Of a DNA stretch of 64,000 bases, positions 34,803 to 44,100 are shown in pieces. The stretch lies in assembly GCF_008370345.1 (NCBI RefSeq), contig NZ_VTUU01000002.1, forward strand, positions 434,001 through 498,000, written 5' to 3'. Origin of the DNA: Marinobacter salinexigens (GTDB lineage: Bacteria > Pseudomonadota > Gammaproteobacteria > Pseudomonadales > Oleiphilaceae). The notes below the pieces were generated by a model that had not been told where the DNA came from, did no database searches, and saw nothing but the letters and a program-made list of their open reading frames with translations. Positions within the stretch are counted from its first letter, which is position 1, and every line of letters starts with the position of its first letter. Both the position numbers and the translations under genes were made by a program.

Positions 34803-35990
34803 ATGCGGATAGCGATCTATTCAGACTGCAATTCCCGTGGTGGGGTTTGGGCTTATAGTATACGCACAATTATTATGCTCAAGCGGTTGGGGTATAAAGT
34901 TTACTTGGTGTCACATAAGCCTAGGAATGACGTCGAAGAATCTTTGCTTAACGACCTTGGGCGTGATGTGGATTCTTCTCTGATTCTAAGTCGGGATTTG
35001 GGTGAAAAGAGCCTTGCTAATGATATCTGCAAATTTCTTTTATTGAATGATATTGACGCATTTATACCGAACTACAGACGAATCTCTTATTATGCAGCCG
35101 CTAAGGCGACTAGATTCAAGAGAATAGATATTATTGGGGTCTGCCACAATGATCATGAGAGTTATTATTCTGTTTTAATCCGGTTCCAGAATATTGTATC
35201 AGTTTTTATTTGCGCTTCATCAAAAACCAGTCGTGTTTTATCTGCTAAGCTTAGCGAACGTAATAGAGATAAGGTATTTTTGATTCCTCATTATATTAGC
35301 AAAAAGCCTCTTGAAAAAACCCGGTATAAAAAGGAAGAGTTTACCGTGGTTTATCATGGGAGAATACAGGAAGAGCAAAAAAATTGTTCTAAAATCATTG
35401 AGATAGCTAGCTTGGTGTGTCGCGAAGAATGTAACATACGATTCCTGTTGATTGGAGACTCAAACGATTCGGGTTTTTATCGAAGGCTAATCGAACAAAA
35501 TGGAATTTCTGATCAAGTTAAACTTTTGCCTGGTGCCCCATGGGAAGAGATCAAGCTTATACTTAGTGGATCACAGGTGGCATTATTAACATCTTCCTAC
35601 GAAGGATTTTGTTATGGTGCTGCGGAGGCACTAGCCTGTGGCGTTCCGGTCGGCGCCTATGATTGTGGGGAGGTTATTAAAGACTTCTTGGTTACTGGTA
35701 AAAACGGATTGCTTGTGGGGTGGGGGGAATCAAGAAAATTAGCTAACTGGATTTTAGAGTTATACCACGATGAGGCAGAGTGGAGGCGATTATCCGACGG
35801 GGCGTACGATATTAGTAATGACTATTTCTCGTTTGACCGGATTTCTCAGAAATATAAAAAGGCAATTGGCGGCTCTATACATTCTGGAAGTAAGTGGCCT
35901 TTAATAAGGCCATTGTTCATTCCGGAGAAGGGAAGGTCTATTCGATCCTTTATCGATAGACAGGGAAGGAGATTTGGGGTGTGGCCATGA
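34803..35990 (+). CDS. Glycosyltransferase family 4
   Basis: 395 residues from ATG 34803 (GGAAG upstream), opening MRIAIYSDCNSRGGVWAYS. GT4 C-terminal domain: FTVVYHGRIQEEQKNCSKII, LLPGAPWEEIKLIL and SYEGFCYGAAEALACGVPV with the E-x7-E donor motif. Cytoplasmic GT-B enzyme extending the repeat unit. It overlaps the next gene by 4 nt. Confidence 0.88.
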   Translation: MRIAIYSDCNSRGGVWAYSIRTIIMLKRLGYKVYLVSHKPRNDVEESLLNDLGRDVDSSLILSRDLGEKSLANDICKFLLLNDIDAFIPNYRRISYYAAAKATRFKRIDIIGVCHNDHESYYSVLIRFQNIVSVFICASSKTSRVLSAKLSERNRDKVFLIPHYISKKPLEKTRYKKEEFTVVYHGRIQEEQKNCSKIIEIASLVCREECNIRFLLIGDSNDSGFYRRLIEQNGISDQVKLLPGAPWEEIKLILSGSQVALLTSSYEGFCYGAAEALACGVPVGAYDCGEVIKDFLVTGKNGLLVGWGESRKLANWILELYHDEAEWRRLSDGAYDISNDYFSFDRISQKYKKAIGGSIHSGSKWPLIRPLFIPEKGRSIRSFIDRQGRRFGVWP

Positions 35991-36904
35991 ACAACTCTGG
36001 GTTAGTTTCAGTCATAATGCCTGCCTATAATGCAGAAAGCACGATATTAGAATCTTGCCGTTCTGTGCTAAACCAAAGTTACGATAATATAGAGTTAGTC
36101 GTTGTGAACGATGGCTCAACTGATGGAACACTATCGAAGATAGAAGAGCTACGTCATTCCGACCCAAGGGTGGTGTTGGTTACTTTGAAAAATGGTGGTG
36201 TGTCGAAAGCGAGGAATTTCGGCATATCTGTTGCCAGGGGATCTTTTATCGCTTTCTTGGATGCGGATGACATCTACGATAAAGAAAAGGTAAAAAAGCA
36301 AGTAAAAGCCCTTAACAACCTAAAGTGTGATGCTGTTATTAGCGGTGTGAAGCGCTTTACAGAGACGCTGGGGGATAAGCGTTGGTTACAGGGCTCGCTG
36401 CCGCCTCGAAATAATGAGTACATATCTTTTTCAGATGTTCTGTTAAGACTTCCAACTTCGAATTACGCCTTGTTCCATACGGCTCTCGCGAGAAAGGAAG
36501 TTTTTAGATCTGGTGAATGTTATAGCGAAAGCCTTAAAACTGGTGAAGACTGGGACTACTGGTTACGTTTAAGTCAGAAATTCAGATTTCGAGCGTTGTA
36601 TGAAGAACTTTACTTTTATAGAAAACACGACGCTAGCGCTACTTCTTCCTATACAGATCTGATGACCTTGAAAACCCATTTAGAAATATTTAATAAATAT
36701 CATTCCGCCCATGCGCTCGGTAGATCTGAAGCAAGGAAGTGGATACTTGCTAAGTACCTCGAGTTTTTTAATAATTGCCTGTACAAGTCCCATTATCGTG
36801 AGGCAGGAGCGATATTTATCAGGGGGGTACTTAACACCTCGATGATTTTTAGAAGACGTTTTTATGAAATTTTGAAGGATCGGATCAAAGAGAAAGTTTT
36901 TTGA
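35987..36904 (+). CDS. Glycosyltransferase family 2
   Basis: 305 residues from ATG 35987, which overlaps the previous stop; the GTG two codons earlier is less likely. GT-A landmarks: VSVIMPAYNAESTI, LVVVNDGSTDGTLSKI, AFLDADDIYDKEKV (DxD) and KTGEDWDYWLRLS (ED acceptor motif). The HDASATSSY stretch near the end is common in this subfamily. AT-rich cargo gene. Confidence 0.9.
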   Translation: MNNSGLVSVIMPAYNAESTILESCRSVLNQSYDNIELVVVNDGSTDGTLSKIEELRHSDPRVVLVTLKNGGVSKARNFGISVARGSFIAFLDADDIYDKEKVKKQVKALNNLKCDAVISGVKRFTETLGDKRWLQGSLPPRNNEYISFSDVLLRLPTSNYALFHTALARKEVFRSGECYSESLKTGEDWDYWLRLSQKFRFRALYEELYFYRKHDASATSSYTDLMTLKTHLEIFNKYHSAHALGRSEARKWILAKYLEFFNNCLYKSHYREAGAIFIRGVLNTSMIFRRRFYEILKDRIKEKVF

Positions 36905-36923
36905 TTATGGAGTAATTGGTTTA

Positions 36924-37844
36924 ATGGATATATCCGTACTTATTGCGACTTTTGCGCGAGAGGAATCCTTGTCACGAACTCTCGCATCCATCAGTCGCAA
37001 CGTTTTTGATGGTGAGATACAAGTTTTAGTGGCGGATAATGCTGTTAGAAACGAAACAAAGGTGCTTTGTGATAGGTATTCCAATGAACTTAATATCATA
37101 TATGTCGAGGCACCGATAAAGGGAAAAAATAATGCTCTTAATACCATAATTCCGTCTGCTAATGGACGTATATTCGTTTTTATTGATGATGACATTGTAT
37201 TATCGAACGACTGGTTTAAGGAGATCTGGGAAGGGACAGAGCGATATAAGGGGGCTACGTTGTTTGCCGGGAAAGTTGTGCCAGAACTTCCCTCCGGAAT
37301 GCTTATGCCAGACCATTCGATGGTAGAGAAATTCGTTAATGCAGGCAACTGGGATCTTGAAGAGGGCCCGATCGAGAACCATCAGGTCCTGGGTACTAGC
37401 ATGATCGTCCGCAGGCACGTATTTGACGAAGGCATGAAATTCAACCCGGATGTTGGTCCTTGCGGACAGGATTATATGATGGGGAGTGAAACTGAGTTTA
37501 ATTTGAGGCTTTTCTTCTACGGTCACACTGCAATTTACCTACCCAAAGCCCGCTCATTTCACTCAGTCCGCACGGTTCAGGGATCGGTAGAATGGTGGCT
37601 TAAACGCATGAAAAGAAGGGGAAGGGGGAGCGTTCTTATGCAGCCAGAGCCAGATGTGGTTCGGTTGTTCGGTGCGCCCCGGTACCTTTTTAAGCATTGT
37701 CTTCAAAGTTTAATTTTTATGCTTTTATACAGAGTGGTTGGAAATCGGGAAAAGTTTATTCATCAAAAATCAGACTATCTGTTTACTAGAGGAAAGGTTC
37801 AACAGTATAGAGTTGATTATTCAGGAAATCGAAGATCACTATGA
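36924..37844 (+). CDS. Glycosyltransferase family 2
   Basis: 306 residues. MDISVLIATFAREESL at the start, VLVADNAVRNET, KGKNNALNTIIPSA, FVFIDDDIVLSNDW (DDD metal site) and MGSETEFNLRLFFYG. It is a paralogue of the minus-strand gene at 40053-40997, sharing motif order and the basic W-x-KRMKRRGRG-type stretch near the C-terminus. It overlaps the flippase gene by 4 nt. Confidence 0.9.
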   Translation: MDISVLIATFAREESLSRTLASISRNVFDGEIQVLVADNAVRNETKVLCDRYSNELNIIYVEAPIKGKNNALNTIIPSANGRIFVFIDDDIVLSNDWFKEIWEGTERYKGATLFAGKVVPELPSGMLMPDHSMVEKFVNAGNWDLEEGPIENHQVLGTSMIVRRHVFDEGMKFNPDVGPCGQDYMMGSETEFNLRLFFYGHTAIYLPKARSFHSVRTVQGSVEWWLKRMKRRGRGSVLMQPEPDVVRLFGAPRYLFKHCLQSLIFMLLYRVVGNREKFIHQKSDYLFTRGKVQQYRVDYSGNRRSL

Positions 37845-39370
37845 ATCTGGCTAAGGCATTAGTAAAGGGCTCGCTGTTTAGAACGTCACACACGCTGATT
37901 ACGATGATCGTCAGCTTTATCATGATGCCGGTACTCATTGAAGGTCTTGGTGATCATTGGTACGGAATTTGGGCGATAGTGGGTGGATTTATCGGCGTCT
38001 ACTATACGTTCGATCTTGGTGTTACGAGTGCAGTTTCCAGATATATTAGTCGATACCTTGGGAAAGATCAGTCTGATAATGTCAATGCGGTAATCAATAC
38101 CTCGATTGTAATATTTTCGGTATTGGGGGCTGGGATTTTCATACTCTCGTTGGTTATTTCGATTTTCTCGGATAACTTTGTAGATAGCGTTGATGATTCA
38201 CGACTTATCTCAACACTTATTATCATAACAGGACTTTCGGTTGCACTTGAATTTCCGTTTAATTCGTTTGCAGGCATTGCTGAAGCCAAGGCTCGTTATG
38301 ATCTTATTGCGCTTTCCAGAATTATTATCTTGCTCACGTCAAGTGCTTTCACATATTACTTCGTAATCTCCGGCTATGGAGTATTGTCAGTTGCAATAAT
38401 AAGTTTCTGTTCTGCAAGGCTTTCTAATTTAGTTTATTTGTTAATTGCGCTAAAACAGTTTCCTAAAATAAAGTTTGGATCAAGATATATAAAAAGAAGC
38501 ACTTTCAAGGAATTGTTCTCATTTAGCTTATGGTCTTTTGCAGTCGAATTGACAGGAAATCTACCCTATCGAACCAATCCGATAATTATTGGTTATTTCC
38601 TTTCAGCATCGTCTGTCACAGTTTATGTCGTCGGGCAACGATTGGTAGAATACTCTACAAAATTCTTATACCAGGCCACGAATATGATGACCCCCGTTTT
38701 CTCTCGTTATCACGCTACAGGAGATTATGAGGGAATCCGGGAAAAGACTGTTCTTGTTACCAGAATTAATGCGTTCCTAGGTTGCTTGGCAATAAGTGGG
38801 TTGATTATATTTTCGATGCCATTTATTGACAGGTGGGTCGGTCATGGATATGGCGAGGCGGTTAACGTTGTCTTTGTAAGGGTTTTTGGAACCATTGGAA
38901 TATTCGTTTTTTCGCAAGTCAATAGCGTCCTTTATGCAATGAATCGGCACTCTATTATCGCAAAGGTCACGCTCATAGAAGGGATGTCTCTTGTCGTGCT
39001 TTCTATCATTCTGGTTCAATATTATGGAATTGTGGGAATTGCTCTGGCATCGACGATTCCAGGCCTTTTATTTCGGGGGATTGTATTGCCGGCGCTTTGC
39101 ACAAAAATGATAGAGCTCCCTTATTTACGGCTTGTTAAGGAAGTTCTTCCGGTTATGGTATTTACCGTTGTATTCGCAACGTTGTACGATTATGTTCTTT
39201 ATAACTATTTTACGGTTCGAACCTTTGGGGAGATTTTGTCGCATTCAATTATTTACGCGGTGATTTTTCTATTAAGTGTTGCATTCTTGTTTTTGAAAGA
39301 TTATGAATGGACTCTTTTGGAAGGAGTGGCTCCTGTGATAAAGAAGGTTAGGAATAGGCGTAATGTTTAA
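37841..39370 (+). CDS. Polysaccharide flippase (Wzx-like, MOP superfamily)
   Basis: 509 residues with about 12-14 transmembrane helices and the N-terminal pattern of Wzx proteins (KALVKGSLFRTSHTLITMIV, VLIEGLGDHWYGIWAIVGG, YYTFDLGVTSAVSRYISRYLG). It should move the undecaprenyl-linked repeat unit across the inner membrane for the polymerase at 32153. It is translationally coupled to the GT upstream and overlaps the next gene by 8 nt. Confidence 0.9.
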   Translation: MNLAKALVKGSLFRTSHTLITMIVSFIMMPVLIEGLGDHWYGIWAIVGGFIGVYYTFDLGVTSAVSRYISRYLGKDQSDNVNAVINTSIVIFSVLGAGIFILSLVISIFSDNFVDSVDDSRLISTLIIITGLSVALEFPFNSFAGIAEAKARYDLIALSRIIILLTSSAFTYYFVISGYGVLSVAIISFCSARLSNLVYLLIALKQFPKIKFGSRYIKRSTFKELFSFSLWSFAVELTGNLPYRTNPIIIGYFLSASSVTVYVVGQRLVEYSTKFLYQATNMMTPVFSRYHATGDYEGIREKTVLVTRINAFLGCLAISGLIIFSMPFIDRWVGHGYGEAVNVVFVRVFGTIGIFVFSQVNSVLYAMNRHSIIAKVTLIEGMSLVVLSIILVQYYGIVGIALASTIPGLLFRGIVLPALCTKMIELPYLRLVKEVLPVMVFTVVFATLYDYVLYNYFTVRTFGEILSHSIIYAVIFLLSVAFLFLKDYEWTLLEGVAPVIKKVRNRRNV

Positions 39371-40067
39371 TGTCAAATTCGGTGAGCCCTTAACGGTCAT
39401 AGTTTGTGATGGTAAGGGCAATGATATTTCCCATGTCGATTATGAGAACTCAAAACTGGTTCCCGTTAATTTTGATCAGGTAGAGGAGATCAACGATGCA
39501 ATTTATAAAGCCGCTTCGAACTTGGTCCTCATTGTTCCTGGGAGTATAGACTTTTCCTGTGCCGAGCTAATTGAGTCAATGTGCCGTCATCGTCGTCTTG
39601 CTGTGAGCATCGGTGTTAATCGAGCGCTCTCGTCTGATGAAAATGAGTTTGAATCTTACCAAGCTATTTTAAATGAGCTAAATACACTAGACTGCTCAAC
39701 GGATGGTCAAAGAGGCGCAAAAGAGCCAGTTTTGTTTTATCGAACGGCGGCTAAAAGAGTTGGCTATTTAGATTCCAGCATGGAGCAAGATGCATGGTTT
39801 TATTTTTTCCTTAGACTTAATCGTTACTACCCTATTAGAATTAGTGGCTTGGGAAACACTCTTGCTTCGGCTGGTTATGAGTCAGGTCACTTGTCAGCTG
39901 AATTGTTTTATAAGCTTTATAACAGTGAGAATAATGTCGAAGTTAGGGGCGATATTCTATTGGGGATTGTTTCTATATTAAATAAATGGTCATTTTTAAA
40001 AAAACTAAATTTTTTAGTCTCAACAAAAGATCCAGCTTTTATCCTCAAAGTGTTATTTTTTTGTTAA
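39363..40067 (+). CDS. Unknown protein, faint GT-A resemblance
   Basis: 234 residues. The order of elements (an early beta-alpha region TVIVCDGKGNDIS, a middle LVLIVPGSIDFSCAEL, then VGYLDSSMEQDAWFYFFLRL and a late GNTLASAGYESGHLS) mimics the skeleton of family 2 glycosyltransferases, but the DxD metal site is replaced by PGS. It may be a degenerate or non-enzymatic relative; I cannot name it. It follows the flippase with overlap, and its last 15 nt overlap the convergent GT gene. Confidence 0.45.
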   Translation: MFNVKFGEPLTVIVCDGKGNDISHVDYENSKLVPVNFDQVEEINDAIYKAASNLVLIVPGSIDFSCAELIESMCRHRRLAVSIGVNRALSSDENEFESYQAILNELNTLDCSTDGQRGAKEPVLFYRTAAKRVGYLDSSMEQDAWFYFFLRLNRYYPIRISGLGNTLASAGYESGHLSAELFYKLYNSENNVEVRGDILLGIVSILNKWSFLKKLNFLVSTKDPAFILKVLFFC

Positions 40068-40997
40068 AGAAAGGGGGGGGCCGCTCTTGTGATATTGAGC
40101 TACTCCTAGCCAGGTCCAATACGACATAGTCTCGTCAAAATATTGATTGTGATTTCGGGTCAATAGAAAGGCCAGGGATCGAAGCTTCGACAGTGCAAGC
40201 TTTTTATAGATAAACCGGGGTATTCCTGCGATTGTTTTGAAACGACCATATTCGTCCGCAATGGCAGCTTTTCCTCGGCCCATACGTAAAGCCCGTTGTT
40301 TCATCCATTTAATTGATGTTTGTTCTGGCCTTATTTGATGAAGTACGTGAGCCTTACTTAGATATATGGACTTAAATCCAGCTTTCTCGGCTGGAATTAG
40401 AAGGGAGGCTTCGCTGCCCATCGTGTAATTTTGCTTTTGTGATGGGCCGACGGAGTTGTCGAATGCCAATCCGGAGTCGAAAACCTCCCGTTTCACCGCC
40501 ATATTGGCTCCCCAGATATTATTGGCGGTAATCTCCTGGTCCTCTGGTCCAAGGTCAAGTATGCCATAGGCTGTCTTTGAGATTGGGTGTTCCAGATTTA
40601 TACATTGGTCCAAAGCCCGCTCTGGCGGAAACGTTGGAGTTATTTTTCCGCCAAACATGTGGTAGTTCGGAAAGTTCTGACTACCTATGAGCATGTTTAG
40701 CAGCCAGTCCTTGTCCGCAACGATGTCGTCGTCTGTAAATACAAGCAATTCGCCCACGGAATGGGAAAGCCCTTTGCTAATTGCATAATTCTTTCCGGGC
40801 CTGGTTTCCTGTAAAAATTTAAGTGGAAGCAGGTCGGTATACGACTCAACTAGCTTTTGTGTTGATTGTAGCCCGCAGTTGTCTACGATAATAAGCTCCC
40901 AAGAAAATCCGTCAGTATTTAGGTTTTCGAAGCTTTTTAACGTTTTCTGAAGAATGTCATCCCTGTTGTAGGTTGCGAGGATTACGCTTATGTCCAT
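40053..40997 (-). CDS. Glycosyltransferase family 2
   Basis: 314 residues. MDISVILATYNRDDILQ, LIIVDNCGLQST, RPGKNYAISKGLSHS, LVFTDDDIVADKDWL (DDD) and MGSEASLLIPAEKAGF. It is a paralogue of the plus-strand enzyme at 36924-37844. It marks the right edge of the AT-rich cargo and is transcribed toward it. The convergent stop overlaps the neighbouring gene. Confidence 0.9.
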   Translation of the reverse strand: MDISVILATYNRDDILQKTLKSFENLNTDGFSWELIIVDNCGLQSTQKLVESYTDLLPLKFLQETRPGKNYAISKGLSHSVGELLVFTDDDIVADKDWLLNMLIGSQNFPNYHMFGGKITPTFPPERALDQCINLEHPISKTAYGILDLGPEDQEITANNIWGANMAVKREVFDSGLAFDNSVGPSQKQNYTMGSEASLLIPAEKAGFKSIYLSKAHVLHQIRPEQTSIKWMKQRALRMGRGKAAIADEYGRFKTIAGIPRFIYKKLALSKLRSLAFLLTRNHNQYFDETMSYWTWLGVAQYHKSGPPLSLTKK

Positions 40998-41099
40998 TTT
41001 TCGTCCAACTGAATTGAAAGGGCCTAACCTAGTAAGAAGGAGGATTCTCGAGGAAAGGCCTAGGCACTAAGAAAGGGGATCCCAATTTGGAAATGCTAC

Positions 41100-41130
41100 A
41101 AAAGAGGCTGGAAATATACCAGCCTCTTTT
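41100..41130. terminator. Bidirectional Rho-independent terminator
   Basis: AAAAGAGGCTGG pairs with CCAGCCTCTTTT around a 7-nt loop. The stem ends in A/T runs on both sides, so it can work both ways. It lies 12 nt after the stop of the giant minus-strand gene. Confidence 0.9.
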
Positions 41131-41141
41131 GTCGTCGAATT

Positions 41142-44100
41142 TCAGAATTTAAGAATTTCGTGGATCGATGAGAAGGATGAACCACTTTGTACGCCCCCAC
41201 CAATAATGTGAACCACATTGTCGACGGTTGCAGTTGCAGCTCCGTGTCGAGGCGTGGGAGCGTCAGTGAGGCTGCGCCATATACCGTTGGAAGGGTCGTA
41301 CTCTTCTGTTTGTTCGAATACACCAGACGCGTTGTTCGGATTGAATTCTCCACCGGTTATCTGGATCCGACCATTTGCATTGCCCACTGACATCGCACGC
41401 CTGCCAGTAGGCATGGGAGGGAGATTTTGCCAAGTAATACCTGTATATTTTTCGACAGACGTCATCGCTGGATCAGGAGAGGTTCCGTCTGGGTTTCTTA
41501 TCCGTCCTCCAAATACCATTAACTCCCCATCTACGACGGCAGAGCCGGCGTTATCTCGACGATTTAGCATTGGCGGTCTGGTTTGCCAACTTCCCGAGGC
41601 GGGATTGAAAGATTCCACAGTAGCCAACGAGGAGCCTTGGCTGTCCATCCCCCCCAATACATAAATGTTTCCGTTAAGAACTTGTGCGGTGGCCCCGCCG
41701 CGTGGTGTGGGCATGTTTGCTAGCGACTGCCAACTGTTTGTAGCTGGGTTATATACCGAAGCATGCCCAACTGCGCCGGAAAAGGGAGCTGTCGATCCTC
41801 CAAAAACGTACAGAAGGCCGTTGTAAACAGCAGTCGCAGGGTTTTCAACTCCCGTGGTTGGCATGTCTGCACCTGGAGACCAAGTGTTGTTGTTTGTATT
41901 GTATATCCACAGGCTGGACATATGCCCTGATTCGTTTTTCCCCGCAATGACGTATATATTCGCTCCGATTGCGGCTGCGTTGGCGTCCAAAAGGTTAATG
42001 GGCGCTGGTGCTAGGGTGGCCCAGCATCCAAGGCTAACGGGTTGTAGCGAGGTTAGTTTGTTTCCTCCAAATTGGCCAACGAATAGAACGCCGTCCGGCC
42101 GCTTGGTAAGTGGTAGGGGATCATTGAAACCAGTTATTAAAGGTTCACCTTCCACTACTGTGTCGCCAGTTTCGTTTAGCATGACTCTATAGATATCGTC
42201 GCCAACTGAATAGTTCGTGAGCAAAAGCTGGCCATTTAAGTACTCTCCAACACATCCGGTTGCGCCACCATACTCGATGATCGCGTTCGAGGAGGTATGT
42301 TCACCGATTTCAAACAGCGGGGGCTCATAGCTCAAAAGTGGCGAAACGTTTTGATATGACCCGTCCTTGAACACGCACTCGTCCCTTGATGGATTTGGGT
42401 GGCCGTAGTACTGGCCTTCTTGAACTAGAAGTAGAAGGTCTGGTTGGGGGCCGGGGTTGTGACCGCCATCTTTGTAGCTGGCTGTGCTGGCGAAACCAGA
42501 GCAATCGGGTTCGGGTTTGGGGGGGTATGTGCCGGTTACTCCTAAGCCGTTGTCTGTGGCGTACATATTCCCGTTACTATGAAAGACGAAATCATAGCTG
42601 TTCCTAAGACCCGTGGCATATGGCACTACGTCGCAAGGAGGTGGGCCATACATATTGAGCGTATTCGCGCAGCTTCCATCAAAAGACGCTGAATTAACAT
42701 CAGCGACTAGGATCGCGGCGCTCAGAGGTTGCTCACCCCGCTCACCAAATTCTGTATTGGCCTGATTAGGTGCACCGGCGCCAGTATTACCGCCCATTGC
42801 GATATAGAGGCGATCATCCGATCCGAAATGTATTGAATTGATAGAATGATTGGCAATTGCCCTCGGTAACCCCGTAATTATGTGGTCGACCACTGAGAAA
42901 TTTGATCCACTAAGTCTGGTAACCATACCTGAATCCACCTCGCCATTGTCCACGGATGGACTTGAGTGGGCTACCCATAATCTTACGTCGGCAGGAGTCG
43001 AGTCAGGAGATACAGTTATCCCCAATGTAAGTCTTGGACCAACATCATTCAGCAATGACTCAATAACCTGGTCGTTAATAAGATTCATTTCGGAATCAAA
43101 GGTCAGAGCATGAATAGTCCCAAATAACTCTGTTACATAGAGGCGGTTATCAGGGCCCCATACCATTGATGTGGGGAAACTTAAATCATAATTCTTCCGT
43201 GTGAATTCGACAGCGGTATCGGGTGATAAAGGTCCTCCGCCCGCTTGTAATGTGAATTCATCAAAACGGTAAGTTATCGGGACGGTCGCATTGCGGTGTG
43301 TCGCCAGAATCCCGGCGAAACTTCTTGTGCCAATTTCGGGATCTATACCAGCTGCGTCAAAGCTGAAAAATTCATCAGGAGGTGACACTGTTCCTGCGAG
43401 CTGACTATTCCCTCCTTCGATCTTGTAGGTAAGGTCAATATTTTTTTCGTATGGGTTAATAGACATCGAAAGCACAATGTCAGCTCCCTCGAGCGTGCTT
43501 AGGGTTATTGTTTTTTCTGCCGCAGGCTCACCAGCAAGTTCGAGGAGGTACTGAATGGATAAGCCTGCGGGTTTTGAGATAACGACCAGTTTTACATAGT
43601 TATCGTTATTATTGCCGAACCATAGCCCCGCTTGCTCATAGTTGCCAGAACCAGCCGGTATATCCAGGATTTCTGTTGAGGCCTGTGTTATTTGGTTGGG
43701 GGCGGCAAATCCTACTCCCAAAACGTTATCTTGGTTATTGCTCGCCAGATAATGGATGCCTGCTGTTGTGGTGAACTCCAGAACCCCTTCGTAGAAGCTC
43801 ATATTAAGATTGTCAGGAAGGTATCCGTCACCCGTCCCTGTTTTATCTAACCAGGTAAAGCCTGTGCCCCAACCATTCTTGTCCGGATAATGGCCCTGAC
43901 CTTCGGTAAAGGTAAGTTGATAGGGAAGGCTAACCCGTACGTCGCCGCATGGAATCGGGGCGCACTTGTCGTTGCTGGAAAGCTCCATGGAGACCGGTAT
44001 GTTGATCGAATTATTGTTGGGCGATGAGATAGTAACTGTTCCGCTGTAGTTTCCGGTTGGCATGCCGGAACTATCAACACTGATGTCAATGCCTTGGGGA

